Assembly: GCA_047639615.1 (NCBI GenBank)
Contig: JBLIOL010000024.1
Location: 1 to 28,290 of the forward strand
From: CAYWNK01 sp047639615
GTDB lineage: Bacteria; Planctomycetota; UBA1135; GCA-002686595
Reading direction: 5' to 3'
Length of the DNA: 28,290 nt
In this document: in pieces, positions 7,100-14,396 of the stretch
How the letters are laid out: each line of letters begins with the position of its first letter
Position numbering within the stretch: position 1 is the stretch's first letter
Notes under the pieces: model-generated
What the model saw: the letters and a program-made list of their open reading frames with translations, nothing else
What the model was told of the DNA's origin: nothing
Database searches by the model: none
Made by a program: the position numbers and the translations under genes

Positions 7100-10006
7100 A
7101 TGGCTAACAACACTCAAGAAGCATCCATCTTCACGCGCATCGGCGGCGACCCCGCGGTCAGCGCGTTCGTAGATGTCTTCTACGCGAGTGTCCTTGAAGA
7201 TGCAGAGCTCGCCGCCTTCTTTGAAGGCGTTGACTTGGCCTGGCTCAAAGAGACCCAGGTCAAGTTCCTGACGGGCGCCCTCGGTGGCCCCGATACGTAC
7301 ACGGGTCGATCCATGGAGGCCTCTCACGAGCGCCTCGGGATCGCGCAGGATCACTTCGATCTGGTAGCCGGCCACTTGGTGGCGGGGCTAGCAGCGCTCG
7401 AAGTTAACGCAGAACTCATCGCCGAGGTCGTGGCCGTGGTCGCACCCCTCAGCGAGTTAATAGTGACCACGGCAAACGTCCCTACGGGACTTTCAACCAA
7501 CCAACCCAAAGAAGAACAGGATCCCCAGATGACTAACAAACCGTCCACTAGCGGCACCGATAACGGCACCAACCTAGCAAGCGAAAGCTTTCAGTCTCTC
7601 TCAGAGAATGCGCCGGTCAACATCATGTGCGCAGACAAGGAGGGCACGATTCAGTACTTGAATCCGAAGTCCAAGGAGACTCTCAAGAGCCTTGAGAGCC
7701 TACTGCCCGTGGGTGTGGATGCAATCGAAGGCGCAAGCTTCGACATCTTCCACAAGAATCCCGCCTACCAGCGCGGCATCGTCGGCGACGACACCAGCCT
7801 GCCCCTGACGGCCAAGATCGCCGTAGGTCCCGAGACCCTCGATCTGTTGGTTTCGCCCATGTACGACTCCAACGGAGGCTACACCGGCCCGATGGTCACC
7901 TGGGACGTGGTCACGGACAAGCTGAAGAAGGACAACGAGCTTGCCCGCATCAGCTCCATGATGGAGAACGCACCCATCAACATCATGTGCGCGGACAAAG
8001 AGGGCACGGTCCAGTACGTGAATCCGAAGTCCATCGAGACCCTCAAGAGTCTTGAGAGCCTGCTGCCGATCAAGGTCGAGGAAATTGAAGGCGCTAGCTT
8101 TGATGTCTTCCACAAGAACCCTGCCTACCAGCGTGGCATCGTCGCGAGCGACGAAGGCATGCCCCTGCAGGCCAAGATTGCGGTGGGTCCCGAGACCCTA
8201 GACCTCTTGGTCACCGCCATGTACGGCGCCGGCGGCGACTACCTGGGCCCGATGGTCACCTGGGAAGTGGTTACCGACAAGCTGAAGAAGGACAACGAGC
8301 TTGCCCGCATCAGCTCGATGATGGAGAACGCACCGATCAACATCATGTGCGCCGACAAGGAAGGCACGATCCAGTACGTGAACCCGAAGTCCATCGAGAC
8401 CCTCAAGAGTCTTGAGAGCCTGCTGCCGATCAAGGTCGAGGAAATTGAAGGCGCTAGCTTCGATGTCTTCCACAAGAACCCTGCCTACCAGCGTGGCATC
8501 GTCGCGAGCGACGAAGGCATGCCCCTGCAGGCCAAGATTGCGGTGGGTCCCGAGACCCTAGACCTCTTGGTCACCGCCATGTACGGCGCCGGCGGCGACT
8601 ACCTGGGCCCGATGGTCACCTGGGAAGTGGTTACCGACAAGCTGAAGAAAGACAACGAGCTGGCGCGCATCAGCTCGATGATGGAGAACGCTCCCATCAA
8701 CATTATGTGCTCTGATAAAGAGGGCACGATTCAGTACCTGAACCCCAAGTCCGTCGAGACGCTCAAGACGCTTGAGAGCCTCTTGCCCATTAAGGTAGAG
8801 GACGTGGAAGGAGCATCCTTCGACGTCTTCCACAAGAACCCGTCCTACCAGCGTGGCATCGTGGCTGACGACAGCGGCATGCCCCTGCAGGCTGAGATTC
8901 AGGTCGGTCCCGAGACTCTGGACCTCTTGGTCTCCGCCATGTACGGCGCGGACGGCAGCTACCTCGGCCCGATGGTCACCTGGGAGGTGATCACCCAGCG
9001 CCTGGCCGATGAGAAGGTTCTCGAGGAGGCTCAGGCCCGCGAGATCTCTCAGGCCACCGAGTTGCGCGAGAAGGTCGACTCCATGCTGAACGTGGTTCAA
9101 GCCGCCGAAGGTGGCGACCTGACCCTCGAAGTTGAGGTCGGGGGCGAAGATGCCATCGGTCAGATGGGCGAGGGCCTGGGCCGCTTCCTGAAAGGCCTGC
9201 GTGCCAGCATCGGTGGCATGGCCATCAACGCTGAGACCCTGGCCACTGCCGCTGAGGAGCTGACCTCGGTCAGCCAGCAGATGAGCAAGTCCTCGGAGAC
9301 CACGAACGAGCAAGCCACCGTGGTGGCGACTGCATCGAATAGCGTCAACGAGAACGTGCAAACCGTTGCTTCCGGCACCGAGGAAATGGCCGCCAGCATC
9401 AAGGAGATCGCCAAGAACGCCGACCGCGCAGCGGGCATCTCCTCCGAGGCTGTGCAGGTTGCTGAGGACACGAACGTGACCATCAGCAAGCTAGGCGAGA
9501 GCAGCCTAGAGATTGGCCAGGTGATCAAGGTGATTACCTCCATCGCCCAGCAGACCAACCTGCTGGCACTCAACGCCACCATCGAGGCCGCTCGCGCGGG
9601 CGACGCTGGCAAGGGGTTCGCTGTTGTGGCGAACGAAGTCAAGGAGCTCGCGAAGGAAACCGCCTCCGCCACCGAGGATATCAGTCGCAAGATTGAGGCC
9701 ATCCAAGGTGACACCAAGGAGTCGGTCGAGGCCATCGAGCGCATCAGCAGCATCATCGCCAACATCAACGACATCTCTGGCACCATCGCCAGCGCGGTTG
9801 AAGAGCAGACTGCGACCACCAACGAAATGGCGCGCAACGTGACCGACGCGAACCGCGGTACGACCGAGATCGTGGAGACCATCAAAGGCGTCTCCTCCGC
9901 TGCTCAGGAAACCTCTGAAGGAGCATCGGGCGTCGAAGATTCGGCCTCCGAGCTCAGCAAGATGGCGACCGAGCTGCAGCGCACGGTCTCGAACTTCCGC
10001 TTCTAG
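7100..10006 (+). CDS. Soluble chemoreceptor: truncated haemoglobin, four PAS repeats, MCP signalling domain
   Basis: A 968-residue methyl-accepting chemotaxis protein without any transmembrane segment, so cytoplasmic. Residues 1 to about 125 are a truncated (2/2, group N) globin: Tyr28 aligns with the B10 position, Gln53 (KETQVKFL) with E11, and His76 (ASHERLGI) with the proximal F8 histidine, followed by the family's HFDLVAGHL segment. After a polar linker come four 120-residue PAS repeats (about 168-640) of the NIMCADKEG/FHKNP type, then a HAMP-like stretch (about 660-700) and the MCP coiled coil with the hairpin tip QQTNLLALNATIEAARAG (about 815-835). No C-terminal CheR/CheB tether pentapeptide is present. 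It follows cheA by 25 bases and presumably feeds it. Haem binding and an O2, NO or redox cue are inferred. Confidence 0.93.
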   Translation: MANNTQEASIFTRIGGDPAVSAFVDVFYASVLEDAELAAFFEGVDLAWLKETQVKFLTGALGGPDTYTGRSMEASHERLGIAQDHFDLVAGHLVAGLAALEVNAELIAEVVAVVAPLSELIVTTANVPTGLSTNQPKEEQDPQMTNKPSTSGTDNGTNLASESFQSLSENAPVNIMCADKEGTIQYLNPKSKETLKSLESLLPVGVDAIEGASFDIFHKNPAYQRGIVGDDTSLPLTAKIAVGPETLDLLVSPMYDSNGGYTGPMVTWDVVTDKLKKDNELARISSMMENAPINIMCADKEGTVQYVNPKSIETLKSLESLLPIKVEEIEGASFDVFHKNPAYQRGIVASDEGMPLQAKIAVGPETLDLLVTAMYGAGGDYLGPMVTWEVVTDKLKKDNELARISSMMENAPINIMCADKEGTIQYVNPKSIETLKSLESLLPIKVEEIEGASFDVFHKNPAYQRGIVASDEGMPLQAKIAVGPETLDLLVTAMYGAGGDYLGPMVTWEVVTDKLKKDNELARISSMMENAPINIMCSDKEGTIQYLNPKSVETLKTLESLLPIKVEDVEGASFDVFHKNPSYQRGIVADDSGMPLQAEIQVGPETLDLLVSAMYGADGSYLGPMVTWEVITQRLADEKVLEEAQAREISQATELREKVDSMLNVVQAAEGGDLTLEVEVGGEDAIGQMGEGLGRFLKGLRASIGGMAINAETLATAAEELTSVSQQMSKSSETTNEQATVVATASNSVNENVQTVASGTEEMAASIKEIAKNADRAAGISSEAVQVAEDTNVTISKLGESSLEIGQVIKVITSIAQQTNLLALNATIEAARAGDAGKGFAVVANEVKELAKETASATEDISRKIEAIQGDTKESVEAIERISSIIANINDISGTIASAVEEQTATTNEMARNVTDANRGTTEIVETIKGVSSAAQETSEGASGVEDSASELSKMATELQRTVSNFRF
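7585..9010 (+). repeat. Four tandem 360-base PAS-encoding repeats
   Basis: The receptor gene repeats with an exact period of 360 bases (120 codons), easily seen as matching blocks starting near 7621, 7981, 8341 and 8701. Repeats two and three are almost identical at the DNA level: from about 8030 to 8280 and from 8390 to 8640 only about one base differs. Repeats one and four have diverged more, including at synonymous positions. This implies a recent duplication or gene conversion of the central unit. Boundaries are approximate. Confidence 0.93.
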
Positions 10007-10026
10007 TCGGACCGAGTTGCACTAAG

Positions 10027-10058
10027 CCGAGGGAGGGGGGCGGCCCCCTCTCCCTTGG
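10027..10058 (+). terminator. Strong hairpin between the receptor gene and cheB
   Basis: A 14-bp stem (10027-10040 with 10045-10058, two G-U pairs, loop CGGC) lies 20 bases after the receptor stop codon and 50 bases before cheB. The sequence after it (GTCGTCTCCC) is not T-rich, so full intrinsic termination is unlikely. A partial terminator or mRNA stabiliser that sets receptor and kinase levels above CheB/CheR levels is a reasonable reading. Confidence 0.6.
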
Positions 10059-10107
10059 TCGTCTCCCAATAGCCCCCCGCTGAATTTCGTCCCATCCAAG
10101 GAACTTT

Positions 10108-11676
10108 GTGACTCCTGCTATTCAAGTACTCGTAGTCGACGACGCCGTGGTGATTCGGAGCGTGCTCAAGAGCCGCCTCTCGGAAGATGCTGCCATCGAG
10201 GTGTACGACGTCGCTGCGAACGGTGTCATTGCACTGCGCAAGATCGAGGCGAAGATGCCCGACCTGGTGGTCCTGGATATGGAAATGCCAGAATTGGACG
10301 GCATCGGTACGCTCAAGGAGATCCGCAAGACTTGGCCCAAGCTGCCGGTGGTGCTCTTCAGTGGCGCCTCGGAGTTCGAGACCATCGCCGCCGTCGAGGG
10401 CCTTGCGCTCGGCGCCGCTGCCGCGATCCCCAAGCCCAGTAACTTCGCCAAGGCGGGGGAGGAGGACTTGGTTCGTGATCGCTTGATCCCAACTATCAAA
10501 GCAGTCTGCCTCGGGGCGTCCTTCACCTCTGCAGACTCCAAGAAGACTGACACCAGAGCACGGCCGAGCGTTGCTAAGCGCGCGCCGGCAAGCGCTCCGC
10601 CCAGCGGTCCGCGGCCCAAATCCGAAGCGATCGAGATCGTGGCCATCGGATCATCCACAGGCGGGCCGAACGCCCTGGCCGAAGTGCTGGAAGCCTTGCC
10701 CGCAGACCTCCCGGTCCCCGTGGTTGTCGTGCAGCACATGCCCCCGGTCTTCACCAAGCACTTGGCCGATCGACTCGACAAGAGCTGCGCCCTGCACGTG
10801 CGCGAGGGCTATGACGGCGCCGTGCTCGAGGTCGGCGATGTTTGGATCGCGCCGGGCGACTACCACATGGTGCTCGAAAAGAATGGCAAGCAGGTCACCC
10901 TGCGGACCAACAAAGGACCGCAGGAGAGCTCCTGCCGTCCAGCGGTCGATCCCATGATGCGCAGCGTGGCCGAAATCTACGGTGCCAGCACTTTAGCTGT
11001 GATCCTGACGGGCATGGGTTCGGATGGGCTTAAGGGCTGCCAAGATATCTACAAGACCGGCGGCCGGATCTTGGTTCAAGATGAAGAGACCAGCGTGGTC
11101 TGGGGCATGCCCGGCTATGTGAGTCAGGCTGGCATTGCCAGCGGTGAGCTCCCCCTAGCCCAGGTGGGGCCCTCCATCGCACGCTGGTGTCGCCGCATGC
11201 CGCGGCACCTGGAGAACGCTGCTCCGGCAGCGGCGTTGGAAGCCCCAACTCCCACCCAGGCCGAAGCTGACCCGCCGGATACCCCTTCGCAGGAGGCCGA
11301 AGGCCGCAAGGTCTTGGTGGTCGATGACTCGCGGGCTATTCGAGCCCTGCTTTGTCGAACCATGCGCGAGCTTGGCTTCGATCCGATTGAAGCCGACGGC
11401 GGCGTTCAGGCACTCAAGCACATTGCGGACGGGCTCAACCCCGAGCTCGCGCTCCTCGACTGGAATATGCCTGAGATGGATGGTCTTGAGCTGCTGGAGA
11501 ACCTCCGGGAACTCCCGGAGACCAAGGACCTAAAGATTGTGATGGTCACCAGTGAGACGGGCATGGACTTCATTCAGAAGGCCCTCAAAGCCGGCGCGGA
11601 CGAATACGTCATGAAGCCCTTCTCCAAAGAAGATCTTGTGGCCCGTTTGATTCAAATTGGCGTCTTGGAAGGCTGA
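10108..11676 (+). CDS. cheB: CheB methylesterase flanked by two receiver domains
   Basis: CheB removes methyl groups from receptor glutamates (and deamidates glutamine) when phosphorylated by CheA. The 522-residue protein has an N-terminal receiver (1-125; phospho-acceptor Asp57 in VLDMEMPE, switch Ser85, Lys109), a Pro/Ala-rich linker and the methylesterase domain (about 173-365) with triad Ser183 (GSSTGG), His210 (VVQHMP) and Asp306 (TGMGSDG). An added C-terminal receiver (about 399-522) has Asp451 in LLDWNMPEMDG, Thr481 and Lys503. Standard CheB is about 350 residues and has no second receiver. The GTG start at 10108 has an AAGGA ribosome site five bases upstream and opens the first receiver strand. 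With no separate cheY nearby, the second receiver may take that role. Confidence 0.95.
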   Translation: MTPAIQVLVVDDAVVIRSVLKSRLSEDAAIEVYDVAANGVIALRKIEAKMPDLVVLDMEMPELDGIGTLKEIRKTWPKLPVVLFSGASEFETIAAVEGLALGAAAAIPKPSNFAKAGEEDLVRDRLIPTIKAVCLGASFTSADSKKTDTRARPSVAKRAPASAPPSGPRPKSEAIEIVAIGSSTGGPNALAEVLEALPADLPVPVVVVQHMPPVFTKHLADRLDKSCALHVREGYDGAVLEVGDVWIAPGDYHMVLEKNGKQVTLRTNKGPQESSCRPAVDPMMRSVAEIYGASTLAVILTGMGSDGLKGCQDIYKTGGRILVQDEETSVVWGMPGYVSQAGIASGELPLAQVGPSIARWCRRMPRHLENAAPAAALEAPTPTQAEADPPDTPSQEAEGRKVLVVDDSRAIRALLCRTMRELGFDPIEADGGVQALKHIADGLNPELALLDWNMPEMDGLELLENLRELPETKDLKIVMVTSETGMDFIQKALKAGADEYVMKPFSKEDLVARLIQIGVLEG

Positions 11677-11688
11677 TTGGTAATCACG

Positions 11689-12501
11689 ATGGAGCTCACA
11701 AAGAACGAATTTGACGTGATTCGCGGCCTGGTCCGTGAACGCGCGGGCATCGTGCTCGAAGAGGGGAAAGAGTACCTGGTGGAGAGTCGCATGGCGGCCC
11801 TCCTACGCAGCAGCTCGATCGCCTCCATGGCTGAACTGATGACTGACTTGGGCAAGAAGTCCAAGCAGACCGAGGAGCTCGTGGTCGATGCGTTGACCAC
11901 CAACGAGACTTCCTTCTTCCGTGATGGCAAGCCCTGGGATTTGCTGCGCGAGTGCATTCTGCCGGAACTGATCGAGCGTTGCCGCGAGCGGCGAGCGATC
12001 AAGATCTGGTGCGCAGCTAGCTCGAGTGGGCAGGAGCCCACCAGCCTGGCCTTGCTCATGCGCGATAACTTTCCGGAGATCGCCAGCTGGGATGTTCGCA
12101 TCCTGGCCACGGACATCTCCGAGGACATGTTGGAGCGTTGCCGTTCAGGCATCTACAGCCAGCTCGAAGTGTCACGTGGACTGCCCTCCAGCATGCTTGT
12201 GCGCTACTTCGAGAAGGAGGGGGTCAAGTGGAAGGTCGCTCCCGCCGTGCGCAAGCTGATCGAGTATCGCTACCTCAACCTGATGGAGCCCATCCCGAGC
12301 ATGCCTGCGGTTGACCTGGTGATGATCCGCAACGTGCTGATCTACTTCGATGAGGAAACCAAAATTGGCATCTTGCAACGCATTCAGGGAGTACTTCGCC
12401 CCGATGGATACCTGATGCTCGGAACCGCTGAAACCGCACGCTCTGCCCCCTTTGAACGGGTCAAGCACGAGAAGAGCAGCTACTACCGCGTGGCCGCCTA
12501 A
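11689..12501 (+). CDS. cheR: Chemotaxis methyltransferase CheR
   Basis: CheR methylates glutamates on the chemoreceptor using S-adenosylmethionine. The 270-residue protein has the all-helical N-terminal domain (about 1-75; LTKNEFDVIRGLVRERAGI) and the SAM-binding domain with TNETSFFRD, the motif-I-like IWCAASSSGQEPTSLA, ILATDISEDML and the late segment DLVMIRNVLIYFDEETK. Length is normal and there is no TPR extension. It starts 12 bases after the cheB stop. An in-frame TTG at 11677 directly after that stop has a GGAAGG ribosome site four bases away and could be the true start, adding four residues. Adaptation partner of the receptor upstream. Confidence 0.95.
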   Translation: MELTKNEFDVIRGLVRERAGIVLEEGKEYLVESRMAALLRSSSIASMAELMTDLGKKSKQTEELVVDALTTNETSFFRDGKPWDLLRECILPELIERCRERRAIKIWCAASSSGQEPTSLALLMRDNFPEIASWDVRILATDISEDMLERCRSGIYSQLEVSRGLPSSMLVRYFEKEGVKWKVAPAVRKLIEYRYLNLMEPIPSMPAVDLVMIRNVLIYFDEETKIGILQRIQGVLRPDGYLMLGTAETARSAPFERVKHEKSSYYRVAA

Positions 12502-12512
12502 GGAACCTAGAT

Positions 12513-12965
12513 ATGCATGATCTCGAAGAAGGACTCGCCGAAGTTATCGAAGTGGTTTGGGAGAAGATGCTCGGATTGCAGTCCGAGCGCACCGGCCCCC
12601 CGGTTGGATCAGCCAGTGGATCTCGCCTGATCGCGCGCGTGCAGTGGAAGGGTGTCGGCGGTGCCCTTGCTATCGAGTGCCCCGATGCCCTGCTGCGTGA
12701 GGCTGCCGCAGCGTTGTTCTCGCTCGAAGCGGATGCTGCCACAGAGGAAGATCTCCAGGACACAATCGGCGAGCTGATCAATGTGATCGCTGGCAATGCC
12801 CGTGGCCTCTTCGAGAACGACCCCGGATTCTCCCTGCCTGATGTGGATCGCTCCGACGCGGTTCCGGATTGGCAGGGCAATAAAAGTGGGGAGGTCTGGT
12901 TCATCAGTGATGGCAGTCCCTTCCGCGTGTTCGCCGCATCAGCTTGTGCTGATGAGGCTTCTTGA
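12513..12965 (+). CDS. CheX/CheC-type phosphatase-like protein
   Basis: CheC, CheX and FliY phosphatases dephosphorylate CheY-type receivers through an acidic residue and an asparagine in a helix. This 150-residue protein carries one such motif, Glu87-Leu-Ile-Asn90 in DTIGELINVIAGNARG, as CheX does (CheC has two). The surrounding alternation of strands and helices also fits. An AAGGA site eight bases upstream supports the ATG at 12513, and the gap from cheR is only 11 bases. The likely partners are the receiver domains of CheB, since no lone CheY is in view. Sequence similarity to textbook CheX is weak, so the family call is moderately sure and the activity is inferred. Confidence 0.72.
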   Translation: MHDLEEGLAEVIEVVWEKMLGLQSERTGPPVGSASGSRLIARVQWKGVGGALAIECPDALLREAAAALFSLEADAATEEDLQDTIGELINVIAGNARGLFENDPGFSLPDVDRSDAVPDWQGNKSGEVWFISDGSPFRVFAASACADEAS

Positions 12966-13004
12966 TTCCTTAGGTTCCGTCACAGCGCCTGTGAGGAAAA
13001 CAAC

Positions 13005-13859
13005 GTGATCGATCTAGACAGTGTCATCAAGAGTGCGCAAGGGCTTGCCCCCTTGCCTGAGAGTGCAACGCGCCTGACTTCTCTCTTCTCCGATGTGGAG
13101 TGGGATGTGGAAGACATCGCGGGCGTCGTACGCTTGGATCCGCCGCTAACCGGCCGGGTCTTGGGCCTGGCCAATTCCGCAGCTGTGGGCTCTCAGAGTG
13201 CCATAGTTGATGTGGAGCAAGGCCTCGTGCGTCTGGGCCCGGGGACCGTTCTGGCCCTAGCACTGGGTGCCGGCGCCAAGAGCCAGATGGCTGTGCCTCT
13301 GTCGATTTACGACCTCTGTGAAGGCCAGCTGTGGCGACACTCCGTCGCCGTGGCCCTAGCCGTTGATCAAGCTCGGGTCGTCCTGCGGTGCGCAGCACCC
13401 CCGGAGGCCTTTGCTGCCGCGCTGCTGCATGACATCGGAGTCCTGGTCGTTGGCCGCTACGTGGCCAAGGAGGATGTGGACTACGTCCACCGTAGTCAGG
13501 AGCAGGACACGGAGGGCTGGCGCGTCACCGATGCCGAGACCGAAATCCTTGGTGTGCACCACGGTGAAGTCGGCGGACTCGTGGCTGAATCCTGGGGCCT
13601 ACCCCGGGTGATCGTCGAGGGTATCGCTCATCATCACCATCCAATGGAAGCAGCCTCGAGCAAGGGCCGCCAGGTCGCTGATCTCGTGCACCTTGGAGAC
13701 GTGGTCGCCAGCAGGATTGGCGAACACGACGCGGAAGAGACCGCGGACCTCGATGCCGGTGTAGCCGAGCGCCTGGGTGTGACCCAAGAGTCGCTCGATG
13801 AGCTTTGCGAGCGCGTGGCGGACCGTTTCGAAGCGGTCTTGGACTGCTATGGGGGCTGA
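13005..13859 (+). CDS. HDOD-domain signalling protein
   Basis: HDOD proteins are HD-phosphohydrolase-like domains found in many bacterial signalling clusters; most are thought to act by protein binding rather than catalysis. The 284-residue protein starts with the family hallmark, a LPPLPE-like segment (LAPLPESATRLTSL, about 14-27), then DPPLTGRVLGLANSA (45-59) and the helix before it. It keeps His112 (WRHS), the pair His142-Asp143 (LLHDIG), His185-His186 and a His run at 209-212, so metal binding is possible. The GTG start has GAGGA eight bases upstream. It is the last gene of the chemosensory cluster, with 39 bases after the CheX-like gene. Its role as an output or localisation factor is inference. 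Confidence 0.88.
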   Translation: MIDLDSVIKSAQGLAPLPESATRLTSLFSDVEWDVEDIAGVVRLDPPLTGRVLGLANSAAVGSQSAIVDVEQGLVRLGPGTVLALALGAGAKSQMAVPLSIYDLCEGQLWRHSVAVALAVDQARVVLRCAAPPEAFAAALLHDIGVLVVGRYVAKEDVDYVHRSQEQDTEGWRVTDAETEILGVHHGEVGGLVAESWGLPRVIVEGIAHHHHPMEAASSKGRQVADLVHLGDVVASRIGEHDAEETADLDAGVAERLGVTQESLDELCERVADRFEAVLDCYGG

Positions 13860-14110
13860 GGCCTAGGTCTTGGTTCTGACCGAAGCATTCGCCTACGCAC
13901 GCAGCCAACCCGATGAATCCCTAGTCAGACATAATCAAGAAGCACGCGGAACGCGCCGTGCGCCTCTACAAGGACAAGACGCCTGAGATCTGCAAGCTCA
14001 GCTTCAAGTCCGATGGATACAACAGCGTAAGCAGCGCTGGTGACGTAACTCGCTACCTCGACGCAAGCGCAGCTGTCGGGGGGGATGTGGCTCGGAACTC
14101 GGCCACGATG

Positions 14111-14290
14111 GCCCTGCGCCTTAGCAGCCCGCTTAAAAGACAGCGACTTGTCGCTCGGCTCCCACGAAGCGCCTGGCTGCGTTGCCAGAACCCCCAAATA
14201 GCCACCACTATGGGGGGGACCTGTCGCCTTGCCAGACGATCCGTGGAAACCAATCGCTGGGCCGCTGTTTTTTAAGCGGCCTGCAAGGGC
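14111..14290 (+). ncRNA. Candidate structured RNA closed by a long helix
   Basis: The outer helix pairs GCCCT (14111-14115) with AGGGC (14286-14290). The main helix then pairs 14124-14145 with 14263-14284 over 22 positions, with one C/C mismatch and one G-U pair; its core is CCGCTTAAAAGACAGCG against CGCTGTTTTTTAAGCGG. Three smaller hairpins sit inside: AGCGA/TCGCT just after the helix, CTGGC/GCCAG near 14171-14187, and a C-run/G-run stem around 14191-14217. It lies upstream of the PilZ gene and could be a riboswitch-like leader, a small RNA or a miniature inverted-repeat element. No known riboswitch core was recognised. Confidence 0.5.
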
Positions 14291-14310
14291 TTCAGAGCTC
14301 GGAATCGCGG

Positions 14311-14346
14311 GTCTCAATCTCTGAGCCCGTCTCAATCTCTGAGCCC
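14311..14346 (+). repeat. Two perfect 18-base direct repeats before the PilZ ribosome site
   Basis: The unit GTCTCAATCTCTGAGCCC occurs twice back to back (14311-14328, 14329-14346). The second copy ends right at the AAGGGA ribosome site, and its CTGAG (14339-14343) can pair with CTCAG (14355-14359) to enclose that site in a small loop. Likely a recent slippage duplication; a regulatory effect is possible but unproven. Confidence 0.8.
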
Positions 14347-14360
14347 AAGGGAGACTCAGC

Positions 14361-14396
14361 ATGACTACAGAATCAAACCATGGCGCCGCTCCTTAA
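14361..14396 (+). CDS. 11-codon upstream frame in phase with the PilZ gene
   Basis: The ATG at 14361 has a strong AAGGGA site eight bases upstream and encodes MTTESNHGAAP before TAA (14394-14396). The GTG that opens the PilZ frame follows immediately, in the same phase. This can be read as a leader peptide with stop-restart coupling or as the original N-terminus of the PilZ protein cut off by a nonsense mutation. The peptide looks like an ordinary soluble N-terminal tail, favouring the second view slightly. Confidence 0.5.
   Translation: MTTESNHGAAP

Larger units (their letters stand above)
13860..14360. other. 500-base gap, mostly non-coding
   Basis: This stretch holds the structured-RNA candidate at 14111-14290 and the 18-base direct repeats at 14311-14346, listed separately. 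Its first part (about 13925-14100) reads in one frame, after a TAG at 13922, with GC-rich third positions. The frame begins SDIIKKHAERAV and can be initiated at GTG 13958, but it has no clear ribosome site, matches no family I know, and runs on through the hairpin region. It could be a decayed gene or chance. Confidence 0.45.

Noticed and set aside
7585..9010. 360-base repeats as a mobile or phage repeat
   Set aside because: They stay in frame and encode complete PAS units of one receptor, so they are protein-module duplications.
9083..9220. Transmembrane segment in the chemoreceptor
   Set aside because: The stretch before the MCP coiled coil is HAMP-like but charged; no 18-20 residue hydrophobic run exists anywhere in the protein.
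13958..14275. Plus-strand open frame of about 105 codons (MRLYKDKTPEICKLSFKSDG start)
   Set aside because: GTG-only start without a ribosome site, no recognisable family, and the second half runs through the long inverted repeat where codon use turns irregular. Kept only as a possible gene remnant in the gap entry.
14124..14284. c-di-GMP (GEMM) riboswitch before the PilZ gene
   Set aside because: The outer helix is far longer than in GEMM RNAs and the conserved GEMM core bases and tetraloop-receptor pattern were not found.
13925..14362. Minus-strand open frame of 145 codons over the same gap
   Set aside because: It crosses the hairpin and the direct repeats, and its composition (Pro/Ser/Arg-rich) is that of an antisense frame in GC-rich DNA.
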